Shown: positions 33,396-46,600 of the stretch, piece by piece
How the letters are laid out: every line of letters starts with the position of its first letter
How positions within the stretch are numbered: the first letter of the stretch is position 1
Made by a program: the position numbers and the translations under genes
NCBI GenBank assembly: GCA_020466095.1
Contig: CM035808.1
Location: 1,138,190 to 1,202,189 of the forward strand
From: Chlorops oryzae
Taxonomy: Eukaryota > Arthropoda > Insecta > Diptera > Chloropidae
Length of the DNA stretch: 64,000 bases
Reading direction: 5' to 3'
The notes under the pieces: model-generated
Databases searched by the model: none
The model's input: the letters and a program-made list of their open reading frames with translations, nothing else
What the model was told of the DNA's origin: nothing

Positions 33396-34666
33396 CTTTC
33401 CGAATAATGGAAAATTCTTATTAGAAAACTATTGTTGTTGTTGTTGTTCGAAAAAATGCTGCTGCAAAATTTTCCCATCGAATCGGTTTGAATACAAAAA
33501 TTGCGGAATTCTTCGGACGATTCAATCGATTTTCTAATGAGAAGTTTTCCGCATATTATGGATAAGGCATACTAAATCTTTTTTCTTAACGTGATTCCCT
33601 CTCGCCTAATCATTAATGAATGCTCCAAGCTTAATACATAGTCAAAGGAAGTACAAATTAACACTTAATAAGTTAAATTTCTTGCTCCAAATATCGCCGC
33701 TAATTTCCTTTAATTATTTTATTATCGAATGAACGAATGAACGAATGAACGAATGATTGATCGGCGAATGATACGTAGCCATTAAATAATTAGCGGTAAA
33801 TATGCCTGAACTCATAATGAGCGCAGAACACCTTATTCTTATCGACAATCACGTCCGAAGTCCATGCCACGGGCGCGTGCTGTCAATAAAATCGTGCGCG
33901 GTCTTGTTGGATTGCGTGGACTAAGCCAGGCTGAGTCGTTGCGAGTTTCAACGTCATCAATGGATGACGCTTGGACTGTGAGTCACAGGCAGACGCACCG
34001 TCGATCCATGCAGCATGCAGAAAAGCGAAAACGAGAAGCTTGAGGCGATTCCTTTGAGTTCTAAATCGATAACAGGAAATACCTCACCTGCTCAAGGGAA
34101 AAATAACTGAAGGACTGAGTCAGAGAATCTAGTTTATATATAAATACTACTCAGATATTTCCATGAGCGGCCGACCACTCGAGTCGACTCGATTCAGGCT
34201 TCAGTCTCAAAGAACTCAAGTTGCCTTCTACCGACACTGGACACGAAAATTACCGAGATCATCCAAGGATTGCATCATCTGAAACTGTACTATCAATTGA
34301 AATTGATGGCAACGATGAGAAATAATACATAAATCTCAAATATTCTCAGACTCTCGCCTCTGGCGCAGATGTCTAGTTCAGGAAAAAGCCAACTACGAAA
34401 ACAACGCTGGACTCGCGTTCACTACAAATTTTAGGGTTTTCCAAGAGCGAAATTCCAAGAATTCCATAAAAGAACAAGCCACTCAGACAGCACTGTCAAA
34501 GACCTTTTCAAGGCAATCGATAGTTATTGAACCGAACTGAACCGAACCGCACTGAGCTGAGCTGCTGGCTTCCTGTTCGCTTCAACACAATAACAAGACT
34601 AGGTCAATGTCCCGCACCAAGGCCTGCACCTTAAGTGTTCCTGGAAAATTCGAAATTCGATTTTCA

Positions 34667-34670
<4 letters not shown>

Positions 34671-34722
<52 letters not shown>
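34671..34722. repeat. CT dinucleotide run, copy A
   Basis: (CT)n with one interruption near 34707. Its length differs from the run in copy B (43565-43608), which changes the frame of an otherwise shared 118-codon open stretch downstream. Confidence 0.9.
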
Positions 34723-37700
34723 AATCCGACAAGTACAGTAAAGACACACAAAGCGATGCTGGCCGTAGAACATGTGTATTCGTACGATTATTCCAGAAAA
34801 GTATCCTTCTTTCAGTCACAACGTGCTCTGCAGAATATGCTGTCGCCGCTCGTCTGTTCAGTGAACTCTTGTGCGCATGCGCGCCGTTCTGCCTGCCTGC
34901 CTGCGTGCCCGCCTGTCTTTCAGAAGATTCTAGTCGGCGTGCAGCACATACCTCACTTTCAGTTACTAGGTGTCGGTTTCAGTCTCTGCTCAAGTGTTAC
35001 TAACCTCTTCAAGTGTCTCGGCAGCTCCGGATCACAAATCACAATACATCTCGGCGCAGCTCATCACGTTGGCGATAATAGTTCATTGACTTTATGCAGC
35101 ATTCCAAAGTGATCTCGTTGTGTTAGTGATTTGTTTTTTCTCGATGATCCTCTGATTTTTTGGCGGGAAAGTTCTTTCATAACTTTCCATGCTGTTGTTG
35201 TGCGCTCGAACTGTGCACCCACACACAATTTGGATAGGTCCTGAATTCTGTAATCCGACACTGTAAATGAGCGCCACATTGCTGGATTTCATGTAGGTAC
35301 AGTAGGACTTTGGAGGACTTGTTAGTTACACAGTTTAACGACCTTTCTGGTGCATCAATATTCGATCGATGCTTTCAACATTGGCAGCTGAGCAAAAGGA
35401 TTTTCGATGGCATAGCACAGACAAAAACCGAAATGATGACAAATTTAGATCAAACAGAGTGCCTGTATCTTTAGAAAAATGACACATTTTTGCAATGTAA
35501 GTGAAATATTTGTTTCAAAAAAATGCTTTATTTATGCATCGGAGCAGATCTATTTGTTCCACATGAGGTGTATTTGCTCCATGAGATCATATAACAAGTT
35601 TCCAGCTCCAAGGCCGCCGCAAGAATTAAGAATACAAATCAATGAAATAAATTAAGTCCAGCATAGCTTAGTCCAGCACACGTTCCATGCTAAATAAGCT
35701 GGATCGGATAAGTATACAGCATTACGCGATCGGCTTCTTGAGCTCGCTCTTGTTAGAAAGCGTAATGTGAATGACTTTCCAAACGAAGGTCAATCGGATC
35801 GAAACATCGAAAGATCGAAAGATCGAAACAGACTGAATCCGAAGCCGATCGCGAAAATATAATGCGACTGCGACTCGCTCCAAAACAGGATACGATTGCA
35901 TAGATCAGAGGCACCGATCGTTAGACTACGCCATTAACGAACGAGTTAAGCGGGCCCAGAACATTTGAATTGCATTAGCGAGTGATCAAGATCAAAACAA
36001 GAATTAATAACCAATTCTAGATAAATTATTATGAAACGTTCAGTCGTTGAAGCGTGTCTCTCTGTGCTTTGCTCTGTTTTTTTATCATTCGCGGGCCTTT
36101 CACAATCCATCCGGGGGATATTATCCTTCCCCATCATTGCATCCCCTCTTTAAGTCTTAAGTACAAGAATGACCGATCATCGGAAATGACTGATCAAATG
36201 AAATTCTATTATAATTATAATTCAATTAAAGGCGCATAGCGTGACTGCTTGCTTCCCCAAAAACCAAATCCCCAAACCTTCCACAAAATTGTTGATGAAT
36301 TTGTAACGATCGTGCGCAGTCGTGCATCGTCGTGACAAGTGATCTGCGAATACATTAATGTTTTTATTGCTTAATTGATGACGGTGACGGTGAAGCACCA
36401 TATGATAATTACGCACGACAATTACCGCTTGCATGGGAACTCAGATTTGGCCTTGAGAAGTGCAAAATCAATCTCGTCATTCGACGGGCAGACAGCACGA
36501 CAACACACTCCTCCACTCCACTCCACTCCACTGAACTCAGAATCGTTCTAAGACGCAATCGCGCCTTTGGAAATTTTTCCCAATTTTTTTCGGGCTTTTT
36601 TTCTTTGTATTTCTTATTGTGTTTCTTAATGAATTCTCGTTCGAGACAAACAGATAAATTTTCTTGTGTTTTGATTCGAAATTTGCGTGTTTGAATTGCG
36701 CATGCGCGTAAGCTCCTTAATGTTTCTGTTTTTCATTTTTGTTTTTTGAGGAATTTCGTCCATTTCGTTACGTTTTCAATTAGCAAAACAACGACGGACG
36801 TGACGATCTCTACGTAAACATTTCAAAAACAAAAGCTTCTTTTTTCACGGCCGCGATCGTTACACAGACTGGCTGGCGGTCTGGTTTTATAGGTCAGCAG
36901 GCTGAAACAGTTTAATAAGTTAAAAAAAAAAAGGCTCCAACAATGCAAACAGGTTACGGAGAATGTACACTGAAGCATTGGCAATTCGTACAGTATTCGA
37001 ATGAAAATTATTCCCTTTTACCATCCATATATTTGAAATTCCTTTATCCGAGTATAGCGCCCAGAATTTCTCGAGTGGTACTTTGAAGAAAACGATCCAC
37101 TATATAAGGAGATAGGATTTTACCTCTGAAGCTTTATGTTCCCTGAAGAAATCAATTCACTGGTTCATGTCTCAATTAAGAAGGGTGCTCCGTGAAGAGC
37201 TTCATGCTCTAAGGTCTGGAGGAGCGCATTTCAACTTCTCTGAGAAGCCATGATTCTGGATTCAGCAAATGTTTCATTCATAGCAACCACACTCCGGACT
37301 TTCCCGCCATTAAAATTGAGTATGCTCGGAACAAACGTAATTCGAGCAGCACAATTTAATAATATTATACATTCATAAATGGTATCAGCGCCAATAAAGC
37401 CATAAGCGCCTACAAACTCTGCCGTCAGCAACAAGAAACAATTTTGGTAGCTCCTACTTTTTTTCTTACTTTTTGTTTATTAGTTTATTCACCCTGAAAA
37501 TCGATGCATTTGCATTTTTATTTTATTTTTTTTTTTTTTTTTTCTTCGTTACGGACATCAAAAAAAAATGTTTCTGAATTTTCGAATTACACCCCCTTGA
37601 GGTCGGAGTTGTTATAGTTGAGATGATTTTGAAGTTCAAGACAACTAAGACGACTCACAACCAATGACGCGGGCTCTCAAGATCACCGGCGATCGATGAA

Positions 37701-39273
37701 GAGATTTGCATATTTTTGCCTAATAAATCCGAGAGGCCGTCCGGACCCAAAACAAAATTAGCAAGATCGCATAAAAAGCGGGTATTCTAATTCTAATTAT
37801 AGTAGTGCCTTAGCTCTTAGTCATTGCCGTTTTTAGTTGAAGCTCTTATGGCGCCGAAAAATTTTAGAGATTCTTTCAAATCACTAAACTGACGATAACG
37901 ATAACAAAAACGATAACTGACATAATTAATAGAGCCATGTGTGTCTGAGCTCTTATCGGCGTTTGAGGTGATCTTTTGGCACGCTCCAAAAATGCCATTT
38001 GAACATTGTATGCAATCTTAATCTTATTAATTGATGGCTCCAAAAACGATAAGGGGACACCATGCGCCATCTCTGCGAATATCCTTCAGATTCAAGCGAA
38101 ATTGCGGACGTGCTATTATAGGCTGTCAGTTCTCCAAAAATTTATCTGCCTTTCAATGTCATCATTAACTTCAAATCAAGAATGACCTTTTCTTCTTCAA
38201 AAGATAAATTTATGGGATTTCTAGAAATATTTCTTAATTAATTTTTCTCCGAAAGACAAAACCAACCATCAGCATCGAAACGATTGGAATTTTGTTTTCT
38301 TCCGATATCGCAGAGACTCTCAGAGACTAGACTGCACTCTTAAGGTTAAATTGCATTAAATTTGAGGCAATAATTTACCTCAGACCTCGTCATTGGCATG
38401 GAATTTAAATATCGAAAGCAAAACAAACAGAAGCAACTTCCAAATAATCGAGGGATTCATGCAGCTTCGCAAATGACGAAATTCATGAGTAAATTTGTAG
38501 GAAAAAGTGAATTTATTTTGCTTTTACCAAAGGCCTTTAATGGCCCGCGCCACAAAAATCAAACTATTCAGACCACGATGATATGATTTCGACAAGCGCT
38601 CAAGAGAGAAATTTGACACCAAGAGAGAGAGAGCGAGCGAGCGGGTTAGATGCGATCCACGCTTTAGTGAAAAAAACGTAAACAGAGAATAAGCCGGCTT
38701 CCAAGCTTCTCGAGATCGAACAAAAAAAAAAACAAAAAAAACAAAGAGTTAAAAAGTGAAACCGAACTTGGTTCTTGGGGGGCTTGTTAGGTTCGCTTGG
38801 GACCCGGTTTGAGTGGCGCACAGCAGGTTCGATCGATCGCTTTTTGGCGATTGAGTAAAAGCGTGCGGTTCACACTCAAAGCTTGCGTCGTTTTGAGTGC
38901 ATTTCGAAGATAACAAGTAAAAACACTCAAAACGACAACTCGGAGCGCTTTTATGACGCTGCATCGAGCTTTTTCAATCGAAGTAGAATTTTCAAAAATT
39001 CTCAATAAATGCGAAATAAATCAAATTCATTTAAATTTCGATTAAAGAATTCCAAAATTATTCTCTTATTCAATTCAGATAGAATTCGCCCCCTACAACA
39101 AAACATAAGCGCGCAAAGTGTTTTCAGTTCGCTTGGAGTGGAATCTTATCTTTCACTCGGGCTTCGTTCACACGAACACACAAACACACAGACACCAATG
39201 AATTTGAGCTCAAATCAAACAAGTTCAGTCTCGCTTTAACAGCGGATCCATTGGACACATGGATATGTGTGTG

Positions 39274-39281
39274 TATATAAG
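39274..39281 (+). promoter_or_regulatory. orphan TATA box of the duplicated Cyp18a1 promoter (copy A)
   Basis: TATATAAG followed by GGTCCGAGGGATCGAGCGC, identical to the promoter at 48162. No P450 exon follows. About 110 bases on, the duplication ends and Helentron-like sequence begins. Confidence 0.65.
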
Positions 39282-39392
39282 GGTCCGAGGGATCGAGCGC
39301 TGTTCGCAATTAACGCTCGTCTTCGGATGGCGAGAGAGCTCGCTAAGTTTTAAAAATAAATATTCAAGATTTTAAAAATTTATTTCAATTAA

Positions 39393-39775
39393 ATGACGTT
39401 ATGAAAGCACGATTCTTGCTTAAAGGCTCAAACAAAAGGTTAAATACATCGGGGAAAAATGTTTTCCGAATTTATGAATAATAAAAAGCTCCAACAGTAT
39501 ATCCTTTCTCCTTACTAATATTATAAATGTAACAGTAATTCTGTCTGTCTGTTTGACGCAATCACGTCTAAACTACTAAACCGATTTGAATAAAATATAG
39601 GTACGGACATAGTCTAGAGCCTGAGAAAGGATATAGGCTGCTTTTTAATGCGAAAAAGGGGCTGTAAGGAGTTCAAATTAGGGGATGACAGTTGGTATGG
39701 AAATTACGCAATTTTTAAAGCTAGAAGCTTGAAACTAATTTTTTAGACTTTTGCCAGGCAATGATGGTTGGATAG
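39393..39775. mobile_element. duplication junction and Helentron-like terminal fragment
   Basis: 39399-39480 resembles 30826-30900 (TTGCTTAAAGRCYCAARC, AAAAGGTTAAA, ACATCGG). From about 39503, CTTACTAATATTATAAATGT, CTGTCTGTCTGTTTGACGC and AAACTACTAAACCGATTTGA match the terminal sequence type shared by many insect rolling-circle elements. No coding capacity. Confidence 0.55.
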
Positions 39776-41100
39776 AGGGTCAAAGAGAGTCAAAGAGAGG
39801 AAAAGAGTTGCAAAGAAGAGGTAAAGAGAGGAAAGCAGAGGGAACGAGAGAGGAATGCAGAAGGAAAGAAAGGTAATGAGAAGGAAAGAAGGTAAAGAGG
39901 AAGAGAGGGAAAAAGGAAGAGAGGGAAAGAGGAAGATAGGGAAAGGGGAGAAGAGGGAAAGAGAAAGCGAGGGAAAGAGAAAGAGAGGGAAAGTTAAAGT
40001 GAAAGTGAAAAAAAGCCAAAGAGAAAGAGTGGGAAAGAGAAGGCGAGGGAAAGAAAGGGAAAGGTGAAGAGAGGAAAAGAGAAAGAGAGGGAAAAAGAAA
40101 GTAAAAGAAAGTAAAAGAAAAAGAGAGGGAAAGAGAAAGAGAGGGAAGGAGAAAGAGAGGGAAAGAGAAGGAAAGAGAAAGAGACGGAAAGAGAAAGAGA
40201 GGAAAAGAGAAAGAGAAAGAGAAGAAAAGAGAAAGATAGGGAAAGAAAGGGAAAGAGAAAGAGAGGGAAAGAGTAAGATAGGGAAAGAGAAAGAGAGGGA
40301 AAGAGAGAGATAAGGAGAGGGAAAGAGAAAGAGAAGGAGAGTGAAAGAGAAAGAAAAGGAGAGGTAAAGAGAAAGAAAAGGAGAGGTAAAGAGAAAGAAA
40401 AGGAGAGGGAAAGAGAAAGAAAAGGAGAGGGAAAGAGAAAGAAAAGGAGAGGAGAGGGAAAGAGAAAGAAAAGGAGAGGGAAAGAGAAAGAGACACAGAA
40501 AGAGAGGGAAAGAGAAAAAGAGGGAAAGAGAAAGAGAGGGAAAGAGAAAGAGAGGGAAAGAGAAAGATAGGTAAAGAGGAAGAGAGGGAAAGAGAAAGAG
40601 AGGGAAAGAAAAAGTAAAGAGAAAGAGAAAGGAAAGAGAAAGGAAAGAGAAAGGAAAGAGAAAGAGAAAGAGAAAGGAAGAGAAAGAGAAAGGAAAAAGA
40701 AAGAGAAAGAGAAAGGAAAGAGAAAGAGAGGGAAAGACGAAGAGCGGGAAAGAGGAAGAGACAGAAAGAGAAAGAGAGGGAAAGTGAAAGTGAAACGGAA
40801 AGTGAAAGTGAAAGAGAGGTCAGGAGAAAGAGAGGCATAGAAGGAGAGGGGGAAAGGGAATGAGAGGGAAAGAAAAAGAGAGGGAAATCGCAGTAAAGAC
40901 AGCGAACAGAGGGGAAAAGAGGTAAACAGAGGGAAAGGGAGAGACGGTGGGTTGGGAGGGGAAAGGAGGAAAGGGAGGGAAAAGAGGGAGGGGAAAGGGA
41001 GGAGGGAGGGGAAAGGGAGGGAAAGGGAGGGAAGGAAGGGAGGAGGGAAATAGGATAAGGTGAATGAGTGATGAAGAGGGATAAAAAGGGAGGGGGAGAC
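39776..41100. repeat. GA-rich (polypurine) tract, 1.3 kb
   Basis: Almost all A and G on the plus strand, in GGGAAAGAGAAAGAGA-like units. The 352-codon Ser/Leu/Phe-rich minus-strand open frame across it is a low-complexity artefact, not a gene. Confidence 0.95.
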
Positions 41101-42283
41101 TCAAAAAATAGTGTTAATCAGGAAGCTTTACTTGCTTAACTATATTTTTCCCCCCAAAATTTTAGTAATGGATTTTTGAAACATAATTTTCTTGTTAGGA
41201 GATATATATACCTACACATTTCTGATCTAAGAAGATCGATTTCATTTCTCACTTACCCGGTATAAGACGTCTTTCGATGGATCGCTAAAGCCGCCTCTTT
41301 TTCAATCGGATCTCTCTCATATATCTAACGTAATCCATTTTTAGACGACTGAGTGATAATAATTTCAAGGATGCTGCCGTCTTCACAAGCATTTCATTTT
41401 GGCATTTATCCTGGACCTGAAAAAAATAAATAAAAATCAATTATTCGATGTCATATAAAACAGAAATTATCGACAAATAAAAGGCGCCTTTTCTAACCCC
41501 TCAAATAGAAATCTCCCATAATCACATCAGCCAGTCCAAATTATTTCAATTTCATCACTTTTTCTCCTCTCGATTATTTGCGTCACCAACGCGCACATTT
41601 TTGTTTCTTCGATTCTTTCAGGTTTAAATCGGCTTCGGTGCTTGTTTTTTTTTTGGCTCAAAACACCCGTCTTAAGAAGGCGATCTAAAAACCGAGCCAT
41701 TGTCAATGAAAACAAGAGGGATTCAAATGGTAATTCTTTTACTACGGCCTTTCTGATTTAAGGTTTCGCTTGCGTGAATCCAGTTTAAATTTTATTTCTA
41801 TTTCTATTTTTCTTTCAATTTTTATTTTATTTAATTGCCTATTGGAGTAGTCCTACTACGCTCTAACATAGTACTACAAGATTCTGTTTCGGTTTCTCAA
41901 TCTGTCGGCTGCGGTAGCAATGAACTCTAAAGTTATTAAACGACTTTTTTCTAGCCGAACATTTGTCGTGTTTTATGAAAGTTGTTAAATGCTGTTGCTA
42001 CTTTACTTGTTTCACTCATTTGTTCATTTGTAATGCTCATTCTGGTCAATTTGTTCACAAGTCGATTCCGAAACAAGAATTCTCTCGCGTAGTACCCGAT
42101 GTGTTTTCTTACTACGATCTGGTGTTTATAGGAATTCATATTCGTTTACTTCTACTATAGATTCTCATAACCTTGAAACCGTACGTCGGCATTTTACTAA
42201 AGTATTTGCACAAAGTTATGCATTATTCGTGTTGAGCTTTAGAAGCTTAAATGATTTCTTAAACGTGAACGTGAACGGGGTTC

Positions 42284-42296
42284 GGTTCGTTGAACC
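42284..42296 (+). promoter_or_regulatory. candidate ecdysone-response-element-like IR-1 motif, copy B
   Basis: The same GGTTCGTTGAACC as at 33383, unchanged, 5.9 kb upstream of the Cyp18a1 TATA box. One mismatch to the EcR/USP IR-1 consensus. Function is inferred. Confidence 0.3.
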
Positions 42297-43560
42297 TTTC
42301 CGAATAATGGAAAATTCTTATTAGAAAACTATTGTTGTTGTTGTTGTTCGAAAAAATGCTGCTGCAAAATTTTCCCATCGAATCGGTTTGAATACAAAAA
42401 TTGCGGAATTCTTCGGACGATTCAATCGATTTTCTAATGAGAAGCTTTCCGCATATTATGGATAAGGCATACTAAATCTTTTTTCTTAACGTGATTCCCT
42501 CACACCTAATCATTAATGAATGCTCCAAGCTTAATAGATAGTCAAAGGAAGTACAAATTAACACTTAATAAGTTAAATTTCTTGCTCCAAATATCGCCGC
42601 TAATTTCCTTTAATTATTTCATTATCGAATGAACGAATGAACGAATGAACGAATGATTGATCGGCGAATGATACGTAGCCATTAAATAATTAGCGGTAAA
42701 TATGCCTGAACTCATATTGAGCGCAGAACACCTTATTCTTATCGACAATCACGTCCGAAGTCCATGCCACGGGCGCGTGCTGTCAATAAAATCGTGCGCG
42801 GTCTTGTTGGATTGCGTGGACTAAGCCAGGCTCAGTCGTTGCGAGTTTCAACGTCATCAATGGATGACGCTTGGACTGTGAGTCACAGGCAGACGCACCG
42901 TCGATCCATGCAGCATGCAGAAAAGCGAAAACGAGAAGCTTGAGGCGATTCCTTTGAGTTCTAAATCGATAACAGGAAATACCTCACCTGCTCAAGGGAA
43001 AAATAACTGAAGGACTGAGTCAGAGAATCTAGTTTATATATAAATACTACTCAGATATTTCCATGAGCGGCCGACCACTCGAATAGACTCGATTCAGGCT
43101 TCAGTCTCAAAGAACTCAAGTTGCCTTCTACCGACACTGGACACGAAAATTGCCGAGATCATCCAAGGATTGCATCATCTGAAACTGTACTATCAATTGA
43201 AATTGATGGCAACGATGAGAAATAATACATAAATCTCAAATATTCTCAGACTCTCGCCTCTGGCGCAGATGTCTAGTTCAGGAAAAAGCCAACTACGAAA
43301 ACAACGCTGGACTCGCGTTCACACAAATTTTAGGGTTTTCCAAGAGCGAAATTCCAAGAATTCCAGAAAAGAACAAGCCACTCAGACAGCACTGTCAAAG
43401 ACCTTTTCAAGGCAATCGATAGTTATTGAACCGAACCGAACTGAGCTGAGCTGAGCTGCTGGCTTCCTGTTCGCTTCAACACAATAACAAGACTAGGTCA
43501 ATGTCCCGCACCAAGGCCTGCACCTTAAGTGTTCCTGGAAAATTCGAAATTCGATTTTCA

Positions 43561-43564
<4 letters not shown>

Positions 43565-43608
<44 letters not shown>
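43565..43608. repeat. CT dinucleotide run, copy B
   Basis: Uninterrupted (CT)n, shorter than its copy A counterpart. The plus-strand 165-codon open frame across it is not recognised as a protein. Confidence 0.9.
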
Positions 43609-43609
<1 letters not shown>

Positions 43610-46600
43610 ATCCGACAAGTACAGTAAAGACACACAAAGCGATGCTGGCCGTAGAACATGTGTATTCGTACGATTATTCCAGAAAAGTATCCTTCTTTCA
43701 GTCACAACGTGCTCTGCAGAATATGCTGTCGCCGCTCGTCTGTTCAGTGAACTCTTGTGCGCATGCGCGCCGTTCTGCCTGCCTGCCTGCGTGCCCGCCT
43801 GTCTTTCAGAAGATTCTAGTCGGCGTGCAGCACATACCTCACTTTCAGTTACTAGGTGTCGGTTTCAGTCTCTGCTCAAGTGTTACTAACCTCTTCAAGT
43901 GTCTCGGCAGCTCCGGATCACAAATCACAATACATCTCGGCGTAGCTCATCACGTTGGCGATAATAGTTCATTGACTTTATGCAGCATTCCAAAGTGATC
44001 TCGTTGTGTTAGTGATTTGTTTTTCTCGATGATCCTCTGATTTTTTGGCGGGAAAGTTCTTTCATAACTTTCCATGCTGTTGTTGTGCGCTCGAACTGTG
44101 CACCCACACACAATTTGGATAGGTCCTGAATTCTGTAATCCGACACTGTAAATGAGCGCCACATTGCTGGATTTCATGTAGGTACAGTAGGACTTTGGAG
44201 GACTTGTTAGTTACACAGTTTAACGACCTTTCTGGTGCATCAATATTCGATCGATGCTTTCAACATTGGCAGCTGAGCAAAAGGATTTTCGATGGCATAG
44301 CACAGACAAAAACCGAAATGATGACAAATTTAGATCAAACAGAGTGCCTGTATCTTTAGAAAAATGACACATTTTTGCAATGTAAGTGAAATATTTGTTT
44401 CAAAAAAATGCTTTATTTATGCATCGGAGCAGATCTATTTGTTCCACATGAGGTGTATTTGCTCCATGAGATCATATAACAAGTTTCCAGCTCCAAGGCC
44501 GCCGCACGAATTAAGAATACAAATCAATGAAATAAATTAAGTCCAGCATAGCTTAGTCCAGCACACGTTCCATGCTAAATAAGCTGGATCGGATAAGTAT
44601 ACAGCATTACGCGATCGGCTTCTTGAGCTCGCTCTTGTTAGAAAGCGTAATGTGAATGACTTTCCAAACGAAGGTCAATCGGATCGAAACATCGAAAGAT
44701 CGAAAGATCGAAACAGACTGAATCCGAAGCCGATCGCGAAAATATAATGCGACTGCGACTCGCTCCAAAACAGGATACGATTGCATAGATCAGAGGCACC
44801 GATCGTTAGACTACGCCATTAATCGAACGAGTTAAGCGGGCCCAGAACATTTGAATTGCATTAGCGAGTGATCAAGATCAAAACAAGAATTAATAACCAA
44901 TTCTAGATAAATTATTATGAAACGTTCAGTCGTTGAAGCGTGTCTCTCTTTGCTTTGCTCTGTTTTTTATCATTCGCGGGCCTTTCACAATCCATGCCGG
45001 GGGATATTATCCTTCCCCATCATTGCGTCCCCTCTTTAAGTCTTAAGTACAAGAATGACCGATCATCGGAAATGACTGATCAAATGAAATTCTATTATAA
45101 TTATAATTCAATCAAAGGCGCATAGCGTGACTGCTTGCTTCCCCAAAACCAAATCCCCAAACCTTCCACAAAATTGTCGATGAATTTGTAACGATCGTGC
45201 ACAGTCGTGCATCGTCGCCACAAGTGATCTGCGAATACATTAATGTTTTTATTGCTTAATTGATGACGGTGACGGTGAAGCACCATATGATAATTACGCA
45301 CGACAATTACCGCTTGCATGGGAACTCAGATTTGGCCTTGAGAAGTGCAAAATCAATCTCGTCATTCGACGGGCAGACAGCACGACAACACACTCCTCCA
45401 CTCCACTCCACTCCACTCCACACAGAATCGTTCTAAGACGCAATCGCGCCTTTGGAAATTTTTCCCAATTTTTTTCGGGCTTTTTTTCTTTGTATTTTTT
45501 ATTGTGTTTCTTAATGAATTCTCGTTCGAGACAAACAGATAAATTTTCTTGTGTTTTGATTCGAAATTTGCGTGTTTGAATTGCGCATGCGCGTAAGCTC
45601 CTTAATGTTTCTGTTTTTCATTTTTGTTTTTTGAGGAATTTCGTCAATTTCGTTACGGTTTCAATTAGCAAAACAACGACGGACGTGACGATCTCTACGT
45701 AAACATTTCAAAAACAAAAGCTTCTTTTTTCACGGCCGCGATCGTTACACAGACTGGCTGGCGGTCTGGTTTTATAGGTCAGCAGGCTGAAACAGTTTAA
45801 TAAGTTCAAAAAAAAAAAGCTCCAACAATGCAAACAGGTTACGGAGAGTGTACACTGAAGCATTGGCAATTCGTACAGTAGTCGAATGAAAAGTATTCCC
45901 TTTTACCATCCATATATTTGAAATTCCTTTATCCGAGTATAGCGCCCAGAATTTCTCGAGTGGTACTTTGAAGAAAACGATCCACTATATAAGGAGATAG
46001 GATTTTACCTCTGAAGCTTTATGTTCCCTGAAGAAATCAATTCACTGGTTCATGTCTCAATTAAGAAGGGTGCTCCGTGAAGAGCTTCATGCTCTAAGGT
46101 CTGGAGGAGCGCATTTCAACTTCTCTGAGAAGCCATGATTCTGGATTCAGCAAATGTTTCATTCATAGCAACCACACTCCGGACTTTCCCGCCATTAAAA
46201 TTGAGTATGCTCGGAACAAACGTAATTCGAGCAGCACAATTTAATAATATTATACATTCATAAATGGTATCAGCGCCAATAAAGCCATAAGCGCCTACAA
46301 ACTCTGCCGTCAGCAACAAGAAACAATTTTGGTAGCTCCTACTTTTTTTTTTTACTTTTTGTTTATTAGTTTATTCACCCTGAAAATCGATGCATTTGCA
46401 TTTTTATTTTAATTTAAGTTTTTTGTTTTTTTCTTCGTTACGGACATCAAAACAAAATGTTTCTGAATTTTCGAATTACACCCCCTTGAGGTCGGAGTTG
46501 TTATAGTTGAGATGATTTTGAAGTTCAAGACAACTAAGACGACTCACAACCAATGACGCGGGCTCTCAAGAGCTCCGGCGATCGATGAAGAGATTTGCAT

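Larger units (their letters stand above)
32308..39392 (+). repeat. 7.08-kb direct duplication, upstream copy (A), of the Cyp18a1 5' region
   Basis: Starts at TATATACCTACACATTTC and ends at ATTTCAATTAA. The whole block recurs at 41205-48280 in the same order and orientation, offset by about 8.9 kb. Long runs are identical, with scattered substitutions and short indels (for example CTAGTACTACAAG here, CTAACATAGTACTACAAG in copy B near 41865). It carries no recognised coding gene. It includes an IR-1 motif at 33383, a CT run at 34671, a GAGAGAGCGAGCGAGCGG patch near 38622 and a TATA promoter at 39274. In copy B that promoter lies in front of Cyp18a1; here it leads into transposon and GA-rich sequence. 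Confidence 0.95.

Noticed and set aside
39780..40838. 352-codon minus-strand open frame rich in Ser, Leu and Phe
   Set aside because: It lies entirely on the polypurine tract; the composition alone keeps all frames open. No domain or varied sequence.
43501..43998. 165-codon open frame in copy B with a 118-codon counterpart in copy A (34756-35112)
   Set aside because: The copies match as well outside the frame as inside, the CT run changes its frame between copies, and no motif or splice signal supports it.
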